The notes below the pieces were generated by a model. It was not told where the DNA came from. It was given only the letters and a program-made list of their open reading frames with translations, and searched no databases. A stretch of DNA of 64,000 nucleotides from Thalassolituus sp006212115 (GTDB taxonomy: Bacteria; Pseudomonadota; Gammaproteobacteria; Pseudomonadales; Oceanobacteraceae): assembly GCF_040372045.1 (NCBI RefSeq), contig NZ_BAABWH010000007.1. One strand, written 5' to 3'. The translations under genes were made by a program, and so were the position numbers. Shown piece after piece: positions 1-8,827 of this stretch (positions within the stretch are counted from its first letter, which is position 1; every line of letters starts with the position of its first letter).

Positions 1-2
1 GA

Positions 3-98
3 GATATCGCGAAGAATCTGACGTTTGGGCGGGACAATTTTACCCAAGCGGTTCATGGTGAATACGTATTGCGCCATCTGCCTAAGCCTCTGAAATGA
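3..98 (+). CDS. C-terminal end of an unidentified protein (cut by window start)
   Basis: An open frame enters from the left edge and stops with TGA at 96-98, giving the last 31 residues of a protein. The tail is basic and ends HLPKPLK. I do not recognise the family from so short a piece. The coding sense is inferred only from the frame staying open to a stop just before a gap of about 130 bp and the next gene on the same strand; the other two forward frames stop within the first 60 bases. It could also be non-coding. Confidence 0.35.
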   Translation, partial: DIAKNLTFGRDNFTQAVHGEYVLRHLPKPLK

Positions 99-230
99 TT
101 TCGCGCAACGCTACTGAAAACCCGCCTGAAAGGCAAATAAAGGCCAACCGGGCCGAAGTTTGGTTGAGAAGATGACCGACTATGACTAAGGTTACTAATC
201 ATATCCAGTCGTTAACGGACAATACGTTTC

Positions 231-3200
231 ATGCTCCCGCATCACGGAGCCGCAGAGGCCAGCAGTCAACACCCCACTCATTCGGGACGTGCGAACACTT
301 TTCTGTTCGCACTCAGTTTTCTATTTCTTACGGTTGTCCTCAGTTTCCAGAGCTGGCAGCAATGGCAAAATGCGCAATACGTTTATCGTACGGATGTTGA
401 ACGTTCGGTTGGCCATTACATCGGCCAGTCCGAGCTCATCATCAAAGCAGGACTGCACGCCAATAAAATTTTCACCCGCAGTTACGGTGACCAACTAAGC
501 CGCTACGCGCTGCAACCGGACACCGTCGACCACGCAGAACTGTGGGGACACGTCAGCGCCGCCATCTTCAATACCACCGGTTTCTTCGTCGCCGATGCGA
601 AAGGCAACGTACTTAATCACTACGGTCCTTTACTCAGCCCGTCGGAGTTGCGCCACATTGCTGAAGAACTCCAGTCTCAAGGGCTGGACAACGCCATTTT
701 TTCTCTCCGTTATGGTCATCAGGGCGGTTACTACGTTGGCACACAATTCAGTGCTAATGATAAGACTTTCATCCTGATATCGCGGCGAGCCTACAGTCAT
801 CTGTCGGAGATTATTTACGGCGGCAATTTCAATGGTTTTGAGATGGTCCTGTTCGATCGGCGCACCGATACTATATCGATCCGTGAGCAGTACTACTCGG
901 ACACAGCCAGCCCCGCTCTGCTGAGCGACTCAGAAAGAAACTCGGTACTGTATCGTCAGACGATGCCGCTCTCTCCATGGGACGTGCTAGTGCTGCCAGT
1001 TGACGGATACTGGCGCGAACAATTCATCGAGAGCATACGCATCCCCCTGACATTTTTAATCGTCTTTGCCATTTTGCTGGTGATCCTGTGGCGGTACCTG
1101 AATCAACAGGGTCGCACGGTACGAGCACTGCAAAAAGTCACCCTGAATACAGAACGACGCGCAGATCGCGTACTCAGGGCCATTGATGAAGCCTTCATCT
1201 CGACAGATCCGGCAGGCAATATCGATTACCTGAATCCGAAAGCACTGGCATTGCTGGGAAAACAAGACCCGGAGCCGGTGCTGGGCTCCGCATTGAGTGA
1301 GCTTTGGCCAGACCAGAGTGCGCTGTGGAACCGCGGCATCGACGCCGATACGGTTGAAAATCTCCCCACGGCCGAACGGATACTGCACACGAGTCGTGGC
1401 GGACAGGCCGCGGTGCTGGAGCAAAAGCTGCAGACCCTGTACGACAACAAGCGCGTCACTGGCTATGTATGGTTGCTGCGGGATATCACCGAGTCAGAGC
1501 AGGCAAAGGCGGCGCTAGAGCACAGCCGTGCCCGCTACAAAGCCTTGTTCGAAGAAGCGGGGATCGCTCACTGCCTGCTCGACCTTGAGGACTACCAAGG
1601 TACAACAGAATCCCTGAAATTCCTGAGCGTCAACGAGGCCACTCTGCAGCTTGGTGATTTCGATACGTTCGAGGCCATGGCAAGTCATTATCAGAAGCAC
1701 CCAGACGCACTGGCACCACTACTCAAGTCGCTTTCAACCAGTAAATCTCTGCGACTGCAGCAGAACGAATGTGAAATCACCCTACCTAACCGCAGCGGTG
1801 TCCACAAAGAAATCTGGGCGAGCATCAGCTTTCGCGCCAATTCAAACAGCCAGGTGTTGCTGACCATGCTCGACATCACCGAGCGCAAACGAGCCACCGA
1901 GCAGATTCGCGAACGTGAAGCCTTCTGGATGCACGTAATGGAGGCTATGCCGGATGTGGTGTACGTACTCGACGTTAATGACCGGTTGGAACAACGGACT
2001 ATATTCACGAACCGCCATGTCGCCAAAATACTCGGCTATCCGGATACCCGCGAGTTCAACGAACGTAGCTGGATCGACTACGCCGTAGAAGACGACTTGG
2101 TTCGCTGCCGCGAAGGCCTGCGACGGGTACGCAATTCAACCGACGGTAAAACCATAGAGACCACCGCCCGCTTTAAAAACTATGCGGGTGAAATCCGGGT
2201 ACTGAAATTCCGCGATACACCTTTCACCTACGATGCTGACGGAAAAGTCGAACGCTACATCGGAACGGGCCGCGATGTGACGGCAGACATTGAGAAGCAA
2301 GAGCAGATCGTCGAAAGCGAACGTCGCTATCGATTACTCGCAGAAAATATGAACGACATAGTCTGGGCAACCGACGCCAGCCTGAATTTCAATTTTGTCA
2401 GTACATCTGTGCAACGTCTGCTGGGGTATCTGCCTGAACAGCTGATCAATGGTGGTGTCGCTCGTATCTTCTCCCGCCCGGATCTGAAACGACTGTATCG
2501 TGCGCTGCAGCACCAGATCCAGATGGCGCTTGCGAGCCCTGACAATGCGCGCCGACGCAGTACCATTATCCGTGAAGACTTTTACGCCACCGCCAGCAAC
2601 GGCTCGCAGGTGCTACTTGAATTACAAGCCAGCCTGCTCTGGAACGATAAGGGTGAAGTACAAGGTCTGCTCGGTATCTGCCGCGACGTAACAGAATCGC
2701 GCAGTATCGAACAGGAATTGCAGCTAGCCGCAGAAGTCTTTGAAAACAGCAACGAAGCGATTCTGATCACTGATCAGAAGCTGCGCATCGCCAATACCAA
2801 TCGGGCCTTCCAACACATTACTGGGTATTCCGCAGAAGACGTCACCGGAAAATCGCCTGACTTCCTGATTTCGTCTGAGCATTACGACGAAGACCTGATC
2901 GAGAAAATTGGTGAACGCCTGATGGTCGACGGCTACTGGCAGGGCGAAATTTCCTATCGCCGCCGACAGGGCGACCTACGCACAGGCTGGGCGGGCGTCA
3001 GTGCAATTCGCGACCAGAATCGCGAGGTTCAGAGTCTGATTATCATTATGTCGGACATCACGGAGCGCAAAGCAAGCGAAGAACGTATTCATAAGCTCGC
3101 TTACTACGATCCACTGACCGCTCTGCCTAACCGTAGCCAGATGCACGAAACGCTTGATGAAATGCTGAAGCGCGCGCGTCGCGACGGCCTCTGGGTGGTC

Positions 3201-4394
3201 CTTCTTTTCATCGATCTTGATCGCTTCAAGCCCATCAATGACTCCATGGGCCACCCCGCCGGTGACGAAGTACTCAAACAAGTCGCCGGACGCCTCAGAA
3301 ACTGCGTCAAACAGCGCGACCTGGTGTGTCGGATGGGTGGCGATGAATTTACCATTGCCATCGCTGACCAGACCAGCCACACAGCGGCAGAAGACACCGC
3401 GATCATTGTCGCGGAGCGTATTCTCGAATCGCTGCATCAGTCCTTCAGTCTGAATCAGCGCGAAGTTTTCATCAGTGCCAGCGTCGGTATCTCCATTTTC
3501 CCGAATGACGGCAGCAGCGTTATCGAGCTGCTCAAGAACGCCGATATGGCCATGTATCACGCCAAAGACATGGGTCGTGACAACATGCAGTTCTTTACCT
3601 CATCCATGAACCGTAAAGCGGTGCAATTACTTGAGCTGGAGAATGACCTGCGCCATGCCTTGGCACGCAATGAAATGCAGCTCTATTTCCAGCCTCAATA
3701 CCGCGCAGCTGATGAAGAAGCCGTCGGCGTAGAAGTGCTGCTGCGCTGGGTGCACCCCTCTCGTGGGATGATCTCGCCCGGCGTGTTTATCCCAATTATC
3801 GAAGACACCGGCCTGATCGTGCCAATCGGGCAATGGGTACTGGAAGAAGCATGTCGCTGTTTTGTCCGGTGGCAAACGGAAGAGCAGCTCTCACTGGAAC
3901 GCATCGCCGTGAACGTGTCGGCCCGTCAGTTCCGCTCTGAAGACTTTATCGACGTCGTCAAAGACATCATCTTCCGCACAGGAATCCGACCAGAGCAGCT
4001 GGAACTGGAACTGACCGAGAGCATCCTGATGGAAGACGTACAGTTGGCTATGGAAACCCTGCAAGGGCTGCGAGCCATGGGCGTGAAGACTGCGATTGAC
4101 GATTTCGGTACTGGCTACTCATCGCTCAACTACCTGAAGCAGTTCCCGGTCGATACCCTCAAAATTGACCGCAGTTTTATCCAGAACCTGCCTGAAAACG
4201 CGGACGATGCCCAGATTTCACGCACCATCATCGCCATGGGCCACAACCTTGGGATGGGAATTATCGCCGAAGGGGTCGAAACTGCAGAACAACTGACCTT
4301 CCTGCAAATGGCAAAATGTGAAGAAGTTCAGGGCTTCTATTTCAGTAAACCGGTTGATGAAACGACGTTAATTGAAGCGCTTGGAAAGTCATAA
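231..4394 (+). CDS. membrane-anchored sensor diguanylate cyclase/phosphodiesterase with five PAS domains, GGDEF and EAL
   Basis: Predicted to make and/or degrade cyclic di-GMP at the inner membrane in response to periplasmic and cytoplasmic signals. Visible order in 1387 residues: TM1 about 23-43, a periplasmic sensor region of about 230 residues, TM2 about 274-294, five PAS modules between about 310 and 950, GGDEF, then EAL. The GGDEF signature is intact at about 1036-1040, but the product-inhibition (I-site) position reads KQRD instead of RxxD. The EAL signature is written EVL at about 1168 with the metal-binding Glu kept, and DDFGTGYSS, KIDRSFI and AEGVET are present, so phosphodiesterase activity is plausible. 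The ATG at 231 is the first start after an in-frame stop at 213 and is needed to include TM1; no strong ribosome site is seen. It stands alone, with glyA 190 bp downstream. Confidence 0.93.
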   Translation: MLPHHGAAEASSQHPTHSGRANTFLFALSFLFLTVVLSFQSWQQWQNAQYVYRTDVERSVGHYIGQSELIIKAGLHANKIFTRSYGDQLSRYALQPDTVDHAELWGHVSAAIFNTTGFFVADAKGNVLNHYGPLLSPSELRHIAEELQSQGLDNAIFSLRYGHQGGYYVGTQFSANDKTFILISRRAYSHLSEIIYGGNFNGFEMVLFDRRTDTISIREQYYSDTASPALLSDSERNSVLYRQTMPLSPWDVLVLPVDGYWREQFIESIRIPLTFLIVFAILLVILWRYLNQQGRTVRALQKVTLNTERRADRVLRAIDEAFISTDPAGNIDYLNPKALALLGKQDPEPVLGSALSELWPDQSALWNRGIDADTVENLPTAERILHTSRGGQAAVLEQKLQTLYDNKRVTGYVWLLRDITESEQAKAALEHSRARYKALFEEAGIAHCLLDLEDYQGTTESLKFLSVNEATLQLGDFDTFEAMASHYQKHPDALAPLLKSLSTSKSLRLQQNECEITLPNRSGVHKEIWASISFRANSNSQVLLTMLDITERKRATEQIREREAFWMHVMEAMPDVVYVLDVNDRLEQRTIFTNRHVAKILGYPDTREFNERSWIDYAVEDDLVRCREGLRRVRNSTDGKTIETTARFKNYAGEIRVLKFRDTPFTYDADGKVERYIGTGRDVTADIEKQEQIVESERRYRLLAENMNDIVWATDASLNFNFVSTSVQRLLGYLPEQLINGGVARIFSRPDLKRLYRALQHQIQMALASPDNARRRSTIIREDFYATASNGSQVLLELQASLLWNDKGEVQGLLGICRDVTESRSIEQELQLAAEVFENSNEAILITDQKLRIANTNRAFQHITGYSAEDVTGKSPDFLISSEHYDEDLIEKIGERLMVDGYWQGEISYRRRQGDLRTGWAGVSAIRDQNREVQSLIIIMSDITERKASEERIHKLAYYDPLTALPNRSQMHETLDEMLKRARRDGLWVVLLFIDLDRFKPINDSMGHPAGDEVLKQVAGRLRNCVKQRDLVCRMGGDEFTIAIADQTSHTAAEDTAIIVAERILESLHQSFSLNQREVFISASVGISIFPNDGSSVIELLKNADMAMYHAKDMGRDNMQFFTSSMNRKAVQLLELENDLRHALARNEMQLYFQPQYRAADEEAVGVEVLLRWVHPSRGMISPGVFIPIIEDTGLIVPIGQWVLEEACRCFVRWQTEEQLSLERIAVNVSARQFRSEDFIDVVKDIIFRTGIRPEQLELELTESILMEDVQLAMETLQGLRAMGVKTAIDDFGTGYSSLNYLKQFPVDTLKIDRSFIQNLPENADDAQISRTIIAMGHNLGMGIIAEGVETAEQLTFLQMAKCEEVQGFYFSKPVDETTLIEALGKS

Positions 4395-4530
4395 GACGGG
4401 AATTAAATGGCGCATTAAGTCCATTCCCGAGACGTAATTAGTCGGTTAGTCATAACAGGCATGTTGTTAATCCGGTCATCTACCGATCAGATATCCCCCC
4501 TTCCCAAGTGCGGCGCGCTGAAGTTTGCGG

Positions 4531-4536
4531 TAGAAT
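4531..4536 (+). promoter_or_regulatory. possible -10 element of glyA
   Basis: The hexamer TAGAAT lies 47 bases before the glyA start codon. I see no convincing -35 hexamer at 16-18 bases spacing, so this is a weak assignment. The 188-bp gap also holds a 7-bp inverted repeat (CGGGAAT/ATTCCCG, from about 4399) just after the preceding stop codon, with a loop too long for a standard terminator. Confidence 0.3.
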
Positions 4537-4582
4537 GTGCGCCTCATAAATTTTCTTGTTTATCCTACTTGAGGAAGCCCTG

Positions 4583-5845
4583 ATGTTTAGCCGTGATATG
4601 AACATAGCGGATTTCGACCCAGAACTGTGGTCAGCAATGCAGGCTGAGGATGCTCGTCAGGAGCACCACATCGAACTGATCGCCTCTGAAAACTACACCA
4701 GCCCACGCGTGATGGAAGCTCAGGGCTCACAGCTCACCAACAAGTACGCCGAAGGCTATCCGGGCAAGCGTTACTATGGTGGCTGCGAACACGTTGACGT
4801 GATCGAGCAACTGGCTATCGACCGCGCCAAAGAACTGTTCGGTGCTGGTTATGCAAACGTGCAGCCACACTCTGGTTCTCAGGCGAACGCAGCGGTTTAC
4901 TTTTCCCTGTGTCAGCCGGGCGACACCATTCTGGGCATGAGTCTGGCACACGGTGGTCACCTGACTCACGGTGCAGCTGTATCTTTCTCTGGTCGTATCT
5001 ACAAAGCCGTACAGTACGGTCTGAACCCAGAAACAGGTGAGATCGACTACGCAGAAGTTGAGCGTCTTGCGGTTGAGAACAAGCCGAAAATGATCGTTGC
5101 CGGTTTCTCTGCTTACTCACGCGTCGTCGACTGGAAGAAATTCCGTGAGATTGCAGACAAAGTAGGTGCTTACCTGTTTGTCGATATGGCTCACATTGCA
5201 GGTCTGGTTGCGGCAGGCGTTTACCCATCACCGGTTGGTATCGCCGACGTTGTAACAACCACTACGCACAAAACTCTGCGCGGTCCACGCGGTGGTCTGA
5301 TCCTCGCTAATGACGACGAAGAGCTGAACAAGAAGCTTAACTTCGCCGTATTCCCTGAGTCACAGGGCGGCCCTCTGATGCACGTCATTGCAGCAAAAGC
5401 GGTCTGTTTCAAAGAAGCAATGGGTCAGGATTACAAAGACTACCAGGCGCAGGTCGTGAAAAACGCCCAGGCAATGGCGAACACCTTCATCGAGCGCGGC
5501 ATCAATGTTGTGTCTGGTGGAACTGACGACCACCTGTTCCTCGTCGATCTGATCGGCAAAGAGTACACAGGTAAAGATGCAGACGCGGCTCTGGGTCGTG
5601 CAAACATCACCGTTAATAAGAACTCCGTACCAAATGACCCGCGCTCACCATTTGTAACGTCAGGTCTGCGTATCGGTAGCCCAGCCATCACTAGCCGCGG
5701 CTTCAAAGAAGCTCAGGCAACTCAGCTGGCTGGCTGGATCTGCGACGTTCTTGATGGTCTCGAGAAAGGCGAATCAGAAGGCGTAGAAGCTGAAGTCAAA
5801 GCGAAAGTTGTGGCACTGTGCGAACAGTTCCCAGTGTACAAATAA
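4583..5845 (+). CDS. glyA: serine hydroxymethyltransferase
   Basis: PLP-dependent cytosolic enzyme that interconverts serine and glycine while charging tetrahydrofolate with a one-carbon unit. The 420-residue protein has the family's usual length and shows the PLP-lysine context TTTHKTLRGPRGG, the N-terminal MNIADFDPELW block, and ENYTSP. An ATG lies 27 bases upstream in frame, but the start at 4583 is preferred: GAGGA at 4571-4575 is correctly spaced and the protein then begins MFSRDMNIAD, like E. coli GlyA. It is followed at once by a strong terminator, so it is probably a single-gene unit. In many gammaproteobacteria glyA is followed closely by nrdR and ribD; here about 3 kb of accessory genes separates them. 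Confidence 0.98.
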   Translation: MFSRDMNIADFDPELWSAMQAEDARQEHHIELIASENYTSPRVMEAQGSQLTNKYAEGYPGKRYYGGCEHVDVIEQLAIDRAKELFGAGYANVQPHSGSQANAAVYFSLCQPGDTILGMSLAHGGHLTHGAAVSFSGRIYKAVQYGLNPETGEIDYAEVERLAVENKPKMIVAGFSAYSRVVDWKKFREIADKVGAYLFVDMAHIAGLVAAGVYPSPVGIADVVTTTTHKTLRGPRGGLILANDDEELNKKLNFAVFPESQGGPLMHVIAAKAVCFKEAMGQDYKDYQAQVVKNAQAMANTFIERGINVVSGGTDDHLFLVDLIGKEYTGKDADAALGRANITVNKNSVPNDPRSPFVTSGLRIGSPAITSRGFKEAQATQLAGWICDVLDGLEKGESEGVEAEVKAKVVALCEQFPVYK

Positions 5846-5870
5846 GTACACGTCCAGTCGCACCCCAAAG

Positions 5871-5893
5871 AGCCGGCAGATGCCGGCTTTTTT
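5871..5893 (+). terminator. intrinsic terminator of glyA
   Basis: A perfect 8-bp stem AGCCGGCA/TGCCGGCT with a 2-nt spacer is followed by a run of six T. It begins 25 bases after the glyA stop. Confidence 0.92.
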
Positions 5894-5906
5894 GTGTCCG
5901 CTCGAA

Positions 5907-5935
5907 CGTCATACTGGTGTCACAAAGGCGTCATA
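5907..5935 (+). promoter_or_regulatory. three 7-bp direct repeats at 11-bp spacing (PHO-box-like)
   Basis: CGTCATA (5907), TGTCACA (5918) and CGTCATA (5929) are separated by 4-bp spacers, so the repeats sit on one helix face. This is the architecture of PhoB boxes (CTGTCAT-type heptamers every 11 bp). The next start codon is at 5969, only 33 bp downstream, which is tight for a promoter activated from here. The resemblance to PhoB sites is inference. Confidence 0.4.
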
Positions 5936-5968
5936 AGATGATCACTTTCATCTATGGAGGCTTATTCA

Positions 5969-6310
5969 ATGTCCGACTCATGGAAGCCAGTAAGCTACGT
6001 CCAACTTATTTCCCTACTGACACACAGTGAAAGCCAGCTGGAAGAGATAACGCTTTTGACCTGGCATGCCATTCGACTGCCTGCAGCAGAACTCTGGCAA
6101 CAACACCCCTGGGGTAACGAAGGGTGCGGTTTCTGGGTAGTCGCGGTTGCCGGACGTCATTGTCTTTATTACAACGACATCACAGAGGGCTTCGCCATCG
6201 GCCATTTCGATCGCTGGGGCCACATCAGCAATTACCAGAAGTCCGACAGTTCCCTGAACACCGCACTCAATAAGTTGCTTCAGCCCGCTGCAATTGAGGC
6301 GACCGCGTAA
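5969..6310 (+). CDS. conserved-looking hypothetical protein, 113 aa
   Basis: I do not recognise the family. The protein is small, soluble-looking and rich in Trp, His and aromatic residues (for example HPWGNEGCGFWVV and FDRWGHISNYQ), with no signal peptide or membrane segment. ATG 5969 is chosen because TGGAGG at 5955-5960 is 8 bases upstream; an in-frame ATG at 5954 lies inside that ribosome site. It sits between the glyA terminator and the two PF10118 genes. The only visible control element is the triple direct repeat just upstream. The following 200 bp contain an inverted repeat GTCAGT/ACTGAC near 6360 but no clear terminator. Confidence 0.7.
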   Translation: MSDSWKPVSYVQLISLLTHSESQLEEITLLTWHAIRLPAAELWQQHPWGNEGCGFWVVAVAGRHCLYYNDITEGFAIGHFDRWGHISNYQKSDSSLNTALNKLLQPAAIEATA

Positions 6311-6514
6311 TCTTCCCTGGCCCCGCCAGCGGCGGCTGACTGGGCATAAAATAAGAACGTCAGTCCAAAGCGAACTGACAGGTTGACTAGTTTTCACTGA
6401 TTGTTGCCCGCTCGCGACGTTCAGAGCCGACATAACTTCTTCTACATTGTTAGTCATCGCGCAGGAATCACGATGCGCGCCTACTACAACGCTGAAGATA
6501 TGAGGCAACTTAGT

Positions 6515-7414
6515 ATGACAACCATGACACAGAATCAGGGGTCACGACGCATCACCGCTGGCGAGCGAGCAGGTATTCCGCCCCGCCGCATGGACTTTGA
6601 CTTTCCTGCTGAAACAACCAAGTACTGGTACGGCGACAGCGCCTTTCTGACGACCTTCTGGGTTACCCTCTCTGCTCTGTTTCCCGAAGGCGAAACCTTT
6701 TTCGTCGACAGTGTGAAGAACTTCCGCAAGGATCTGAAAGACCCAAAGCTAAAAGACGAAGTCTCAGGCTTTATCGGGCAAGAAGCGCTACACAGTAAAG
6801 AACACGAAGCCTTCAATGATATGGCGGAGAAGCACGGTCTTCCGGTATTGGCACTGGATAAAGAGCTGGGTGTGTTGTTTAAGTGGATACGAAAGTATGT
6901 GCCGAAGAAGACCCAACTAGCTCTGACGGTGGCTCTTGAACACTACACCGCCATCATCGCAGAGCAATTACTGCGGGAGGACTTCCATCAGGAGATGTTC
7001 CAGGACCGAGAGGCCCTGAAACTTTGGATGTGGCATGCACTGGAAGAAAACGAGCACAAAACAGTGGCCTATGACGTCTACGAGCAGGTTGGCGGTGGTT
7101 ACTTTAACCGGGTAACCACTATGCTGATTGGCACGCTGGTCTTCGCCGTTGTCGTCGGCAGCGGACATCTGCGTCTGTTGAAAGCGGATGGCCAGCTTTT
7201 CAAATGGAAGGACAACTGGCGTGGACTCAAATTCCTGTGGGGTTGGAAAGGCCTGTTTCCAAGACTCGCCCGCCAATACTTCGATTTCTATCGCCCCAGC
7301 TTCCATCCAAACGATCACGACACGGTCGCTCTGCTCGAAGAGTGGCGCCAGCGTATGCTGAATGAGGGCGGTTTGCTCGCTGAACAAACATACAGCAAAA
7401 CACGCAACGCCTGA
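6515..7414 (+). CDS. PF10118-type predicted metal-dependent hydrolase (copy 1)
   Basis: Member of the COG3687/PF10118 family, whose substrate is not established. The 299-residue protein carries ferritin-like metal-ligand patterns: QEALHSKEHEAF about residue 90, EHYTAIIAEQ about 150, and HALEENEHK about 180, consistent with a di-iron or similar centre. A hydrophobic stretch (LIGTLVFAVVVG) follows the last ligand motif and could touch the membrane. An upstream in-frame ATG (6401) is rejected: GAGG at 6502-6505 supports ATG 6515, and the protein then aligns end to end with its neighbour at 7757. The two copies look about two-thirds identical by eye. Known in the family: genes often sit near short-chain dehydrogenases and flavin monooxygenases, as in this window at 18.6-21.1 kb. 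Confidence 0.88.
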   Translation: MTTMTQNQGSRRITAGERAGIPPRRMDFDFPAETTKYWYGDSAFLTTFWVTLSALFPEGETFFVDSVKNFRKDLKDPKLKDEVSGFIGQEALHSKEHEAFNDMAEKHGLPVLALDKELGVLFKWIRKYVPKKTQLALTVALEHYTAIIAEQLLREDFHQEMFQDREALKLWMWHALEENEHKTVAYDVYEQVGGGYFNRVTTMLIGTLVFAVVVGSGHLRLLKADGQLFKWKDNWRGLKFLWGWKGLFPRLARQYFDFYRPSFHPNDHDTVALLEEWRQRMLNEGGLLAEQTYSKTRNA

Positions 7415-7756
7415 CTTTTTTACCTATTTCTGTGCCCTCAACAAACGGTTGGTGGCACAGAAAACCTTCTAAATATCGTAAATCACCCCTCTCTCGATTT
7501 TGCCTTTGGCAAAGAAACACCCCCCTGTATTTTCGCAAAACGCCCTTGTAATGACCGAAAATCACCGCCCAAACGTAACCTAGACACCTGTTTAACAATC
7601 AACAAAGGTGAATCCCGCCACAACTTACACAAGCTTGTCTTTTAGACACCCGCTGCCACCCGTACAATTTGGCATAGAGATACCTTCAACTGGAAACTCT
7701 GCATACGTCTAATAGTCTTAACGTCACTAATAATTCTTACAACGCAGGTGTATCGT
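7415..7756. other. 342-bp gap between the two PF10118 genes, with hairpins
   Basis: No gene is seen. The gap holds a long hairpin just after the first copy (annotated separately), and a perfect short inverted repeat TTTGCC-TTT-GGCAAA at 7499-7513. The second half is AT-rich and presumably carries the promoter of copy 2, but no unambiguous -35/-10 pair could be picked. Confidence 0.5.
7427..7463. other. long stem-loop in the intergenic gap
   Basis: Ten-base perfect stem TTTCTGTGCC/GGCACAGAAA, a 2+2 internal loop, then CAAC/GTTG around a 5-nt loop. It starts 13 bases after the stop of copy 1. There is no U-run on either strand, so it is not a standard terminator; it could protect a 3' end, act in attenuation, or bind a regulator as DNA. 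Confidence 0.6.
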
Positions 7757-8677
7757 ATGACGACCACAGCAACCGCGACAGAACCAACACGCAAAGTACG
7801 CATGACAGCAGGCGAGCGCGCCGGTATCCCGCCGCGCCGTATGGACTTCGAATTTTCCGAAGACACCAAGCGCTACTGGTACGCTGATAACTCGTTCCTG
7901 ACGACTTTCTGGACAACCTTGTCTTCTTTGTTCCCGGAAGGCGAAACCTTCTTCGTTGATTCAGTTAAAAACTATCGTCACGAAATCAAAGACCAACTAC
8001 TGAAAGATCAGGTATCTGGCTTTATTGGTCAGGAAGCGATGCACTCAAAAGAGCACGCTGCCTTCAATGATCTGGCAGAGAAACACGGCATGCCAGCAAA
8101 CCAGCTGGACAAAGAACTGGGCTGGTTGTTCAAAATCGGCCGTAAGGTTCTGCCTAAAAAGCTGCAGCTTGCCATCACGGTTGCTCTGGAGCACTACACT
8201 GCGATTCTGGCGGAGCAGCTGCTGCGCGACGAACGCCACCAGGAAAACATCCAGGATAAAGACGCCCTGAAACTGTGGATGTGGCACGCACTGGAAGAAA
8301 ACGAGCACAAGATCGTTGCTTACGATGTGTACGAAACCATCGGTGGCGGCTACTTCACTCGCGTATTCGCTATGCTGGTGTCGACTATTTTCTTCTTCGC
8401 TATCGTTGGTCAGGGTCACATTCGTCTGATGTGGGCGGACCGTAGTCTGTTCAACATGAAGCACAACCTGAAGGGCCTGTGGTTCCTGTGGGGCTGGAAG
8501 GGTCTGTTCCCTCAGCTGTTCTTCAAGTACATGGATTACTTCCGTCCGGGCTTCCACCCGAACGACCACGATACGGTACAGCTGCTGGATGACTGGCGTG
8601 AAAAGATGCTGCAGGACGGCGGTATGCTGGCTGACCAGATCAAAAACCCATCTCACGTTCGTACCAGCGCAGCTTAA
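7757..8677 (+). CDS. PF10118-type predicted metal-dependent hydrolase (copy 2)
   Basis: Paralogue of the gene at 6515, 306 residues. All candidate metal-ligand motifs are kept (QEAMHSKEHAAF, EHYTAILAEQ, HALEENEHK), as are the opening block GERAGIPPRRMDF and the hydrophobic stretch after the last ligand motif. ATG 7757 is preferred over the in-frame GTG at 7748: CAGG is 8 bases upstream of the ATG and the N-terminus matches copy 1. Its own terminator follows. The divergence (clear at many positions, many synonymous changes) shows this is not a very recent duplication, so the copies may have separate substrates or conditions. Function beyond the family is unknown. Confidence 0.88.
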   Translation: MTTTATATEPTRKVRMTAGERAGIPPRRMDFEFSEDTKRYWYADNSFLTTFWTTLSSLFPEGETFFVDSVKNYRHEIKDQLLKDQVSGFIGQEAMHSKEHAAFNDLAEKHGMPANQLDKELGWLFKIGRKVLPKKLQLAITVALEHYTAILAEQLLRDERHQENIQDKDALKLWMWHALEENEHKIVAYDVYETIGGGYFTRVFAMLVSTIFFFAIVGQGHIRLMWADRSLFNMKHNLKGLWFLWGWKGLFPQLFFKYMDYFRPGFHPNDHDTVQLLDDWREKMLQDGGMLADQIKNPSHVRTSAA

Positions 8678-8725
8678 TACGCACTGTGATGATAAGAGAT
8701 CTGTTAAAAGTCGGATCTCAACCAG

Positions 8726-8753
8726 AAAGGGCCGCTCTGTGCGGCCCTTTTTT
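8726..8753 (+). terminator. intrinsic terminator after PF10118 copy 2
   Basis: A 10-bp stem, AAAGGGCCGC pairing with its complement around a 5-nt loop, runs into a run of six T. Confidence 0.93.
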
Positions 8754-8827
8754 ATTGCCGCTCTGGCCGAACCTGAGTACCATTGCGCTCAGTTTTTATC
8801 CGATCTACTTACGGACTGCTCTTTAAT

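Noticed and set aside
182..400. Short open frame overlapping the start of the GGDEF/EAL gene
   Set aside because: It runs in another frame of a large clear gene and has no recognisable content.
4556..4582. Upstream in-frame start for glyA
   Set aside because: It adds nine residues before the family start and lacks a ribosome site, while ATG 4583 has GAGGA 7 bases upstream.
7748..7756. GTG 7748 as start of the second PF10118 gene
   Set aside because: It would overlap the probable ribosome site; ATG 7757 matches the paralogue's N-terminus.
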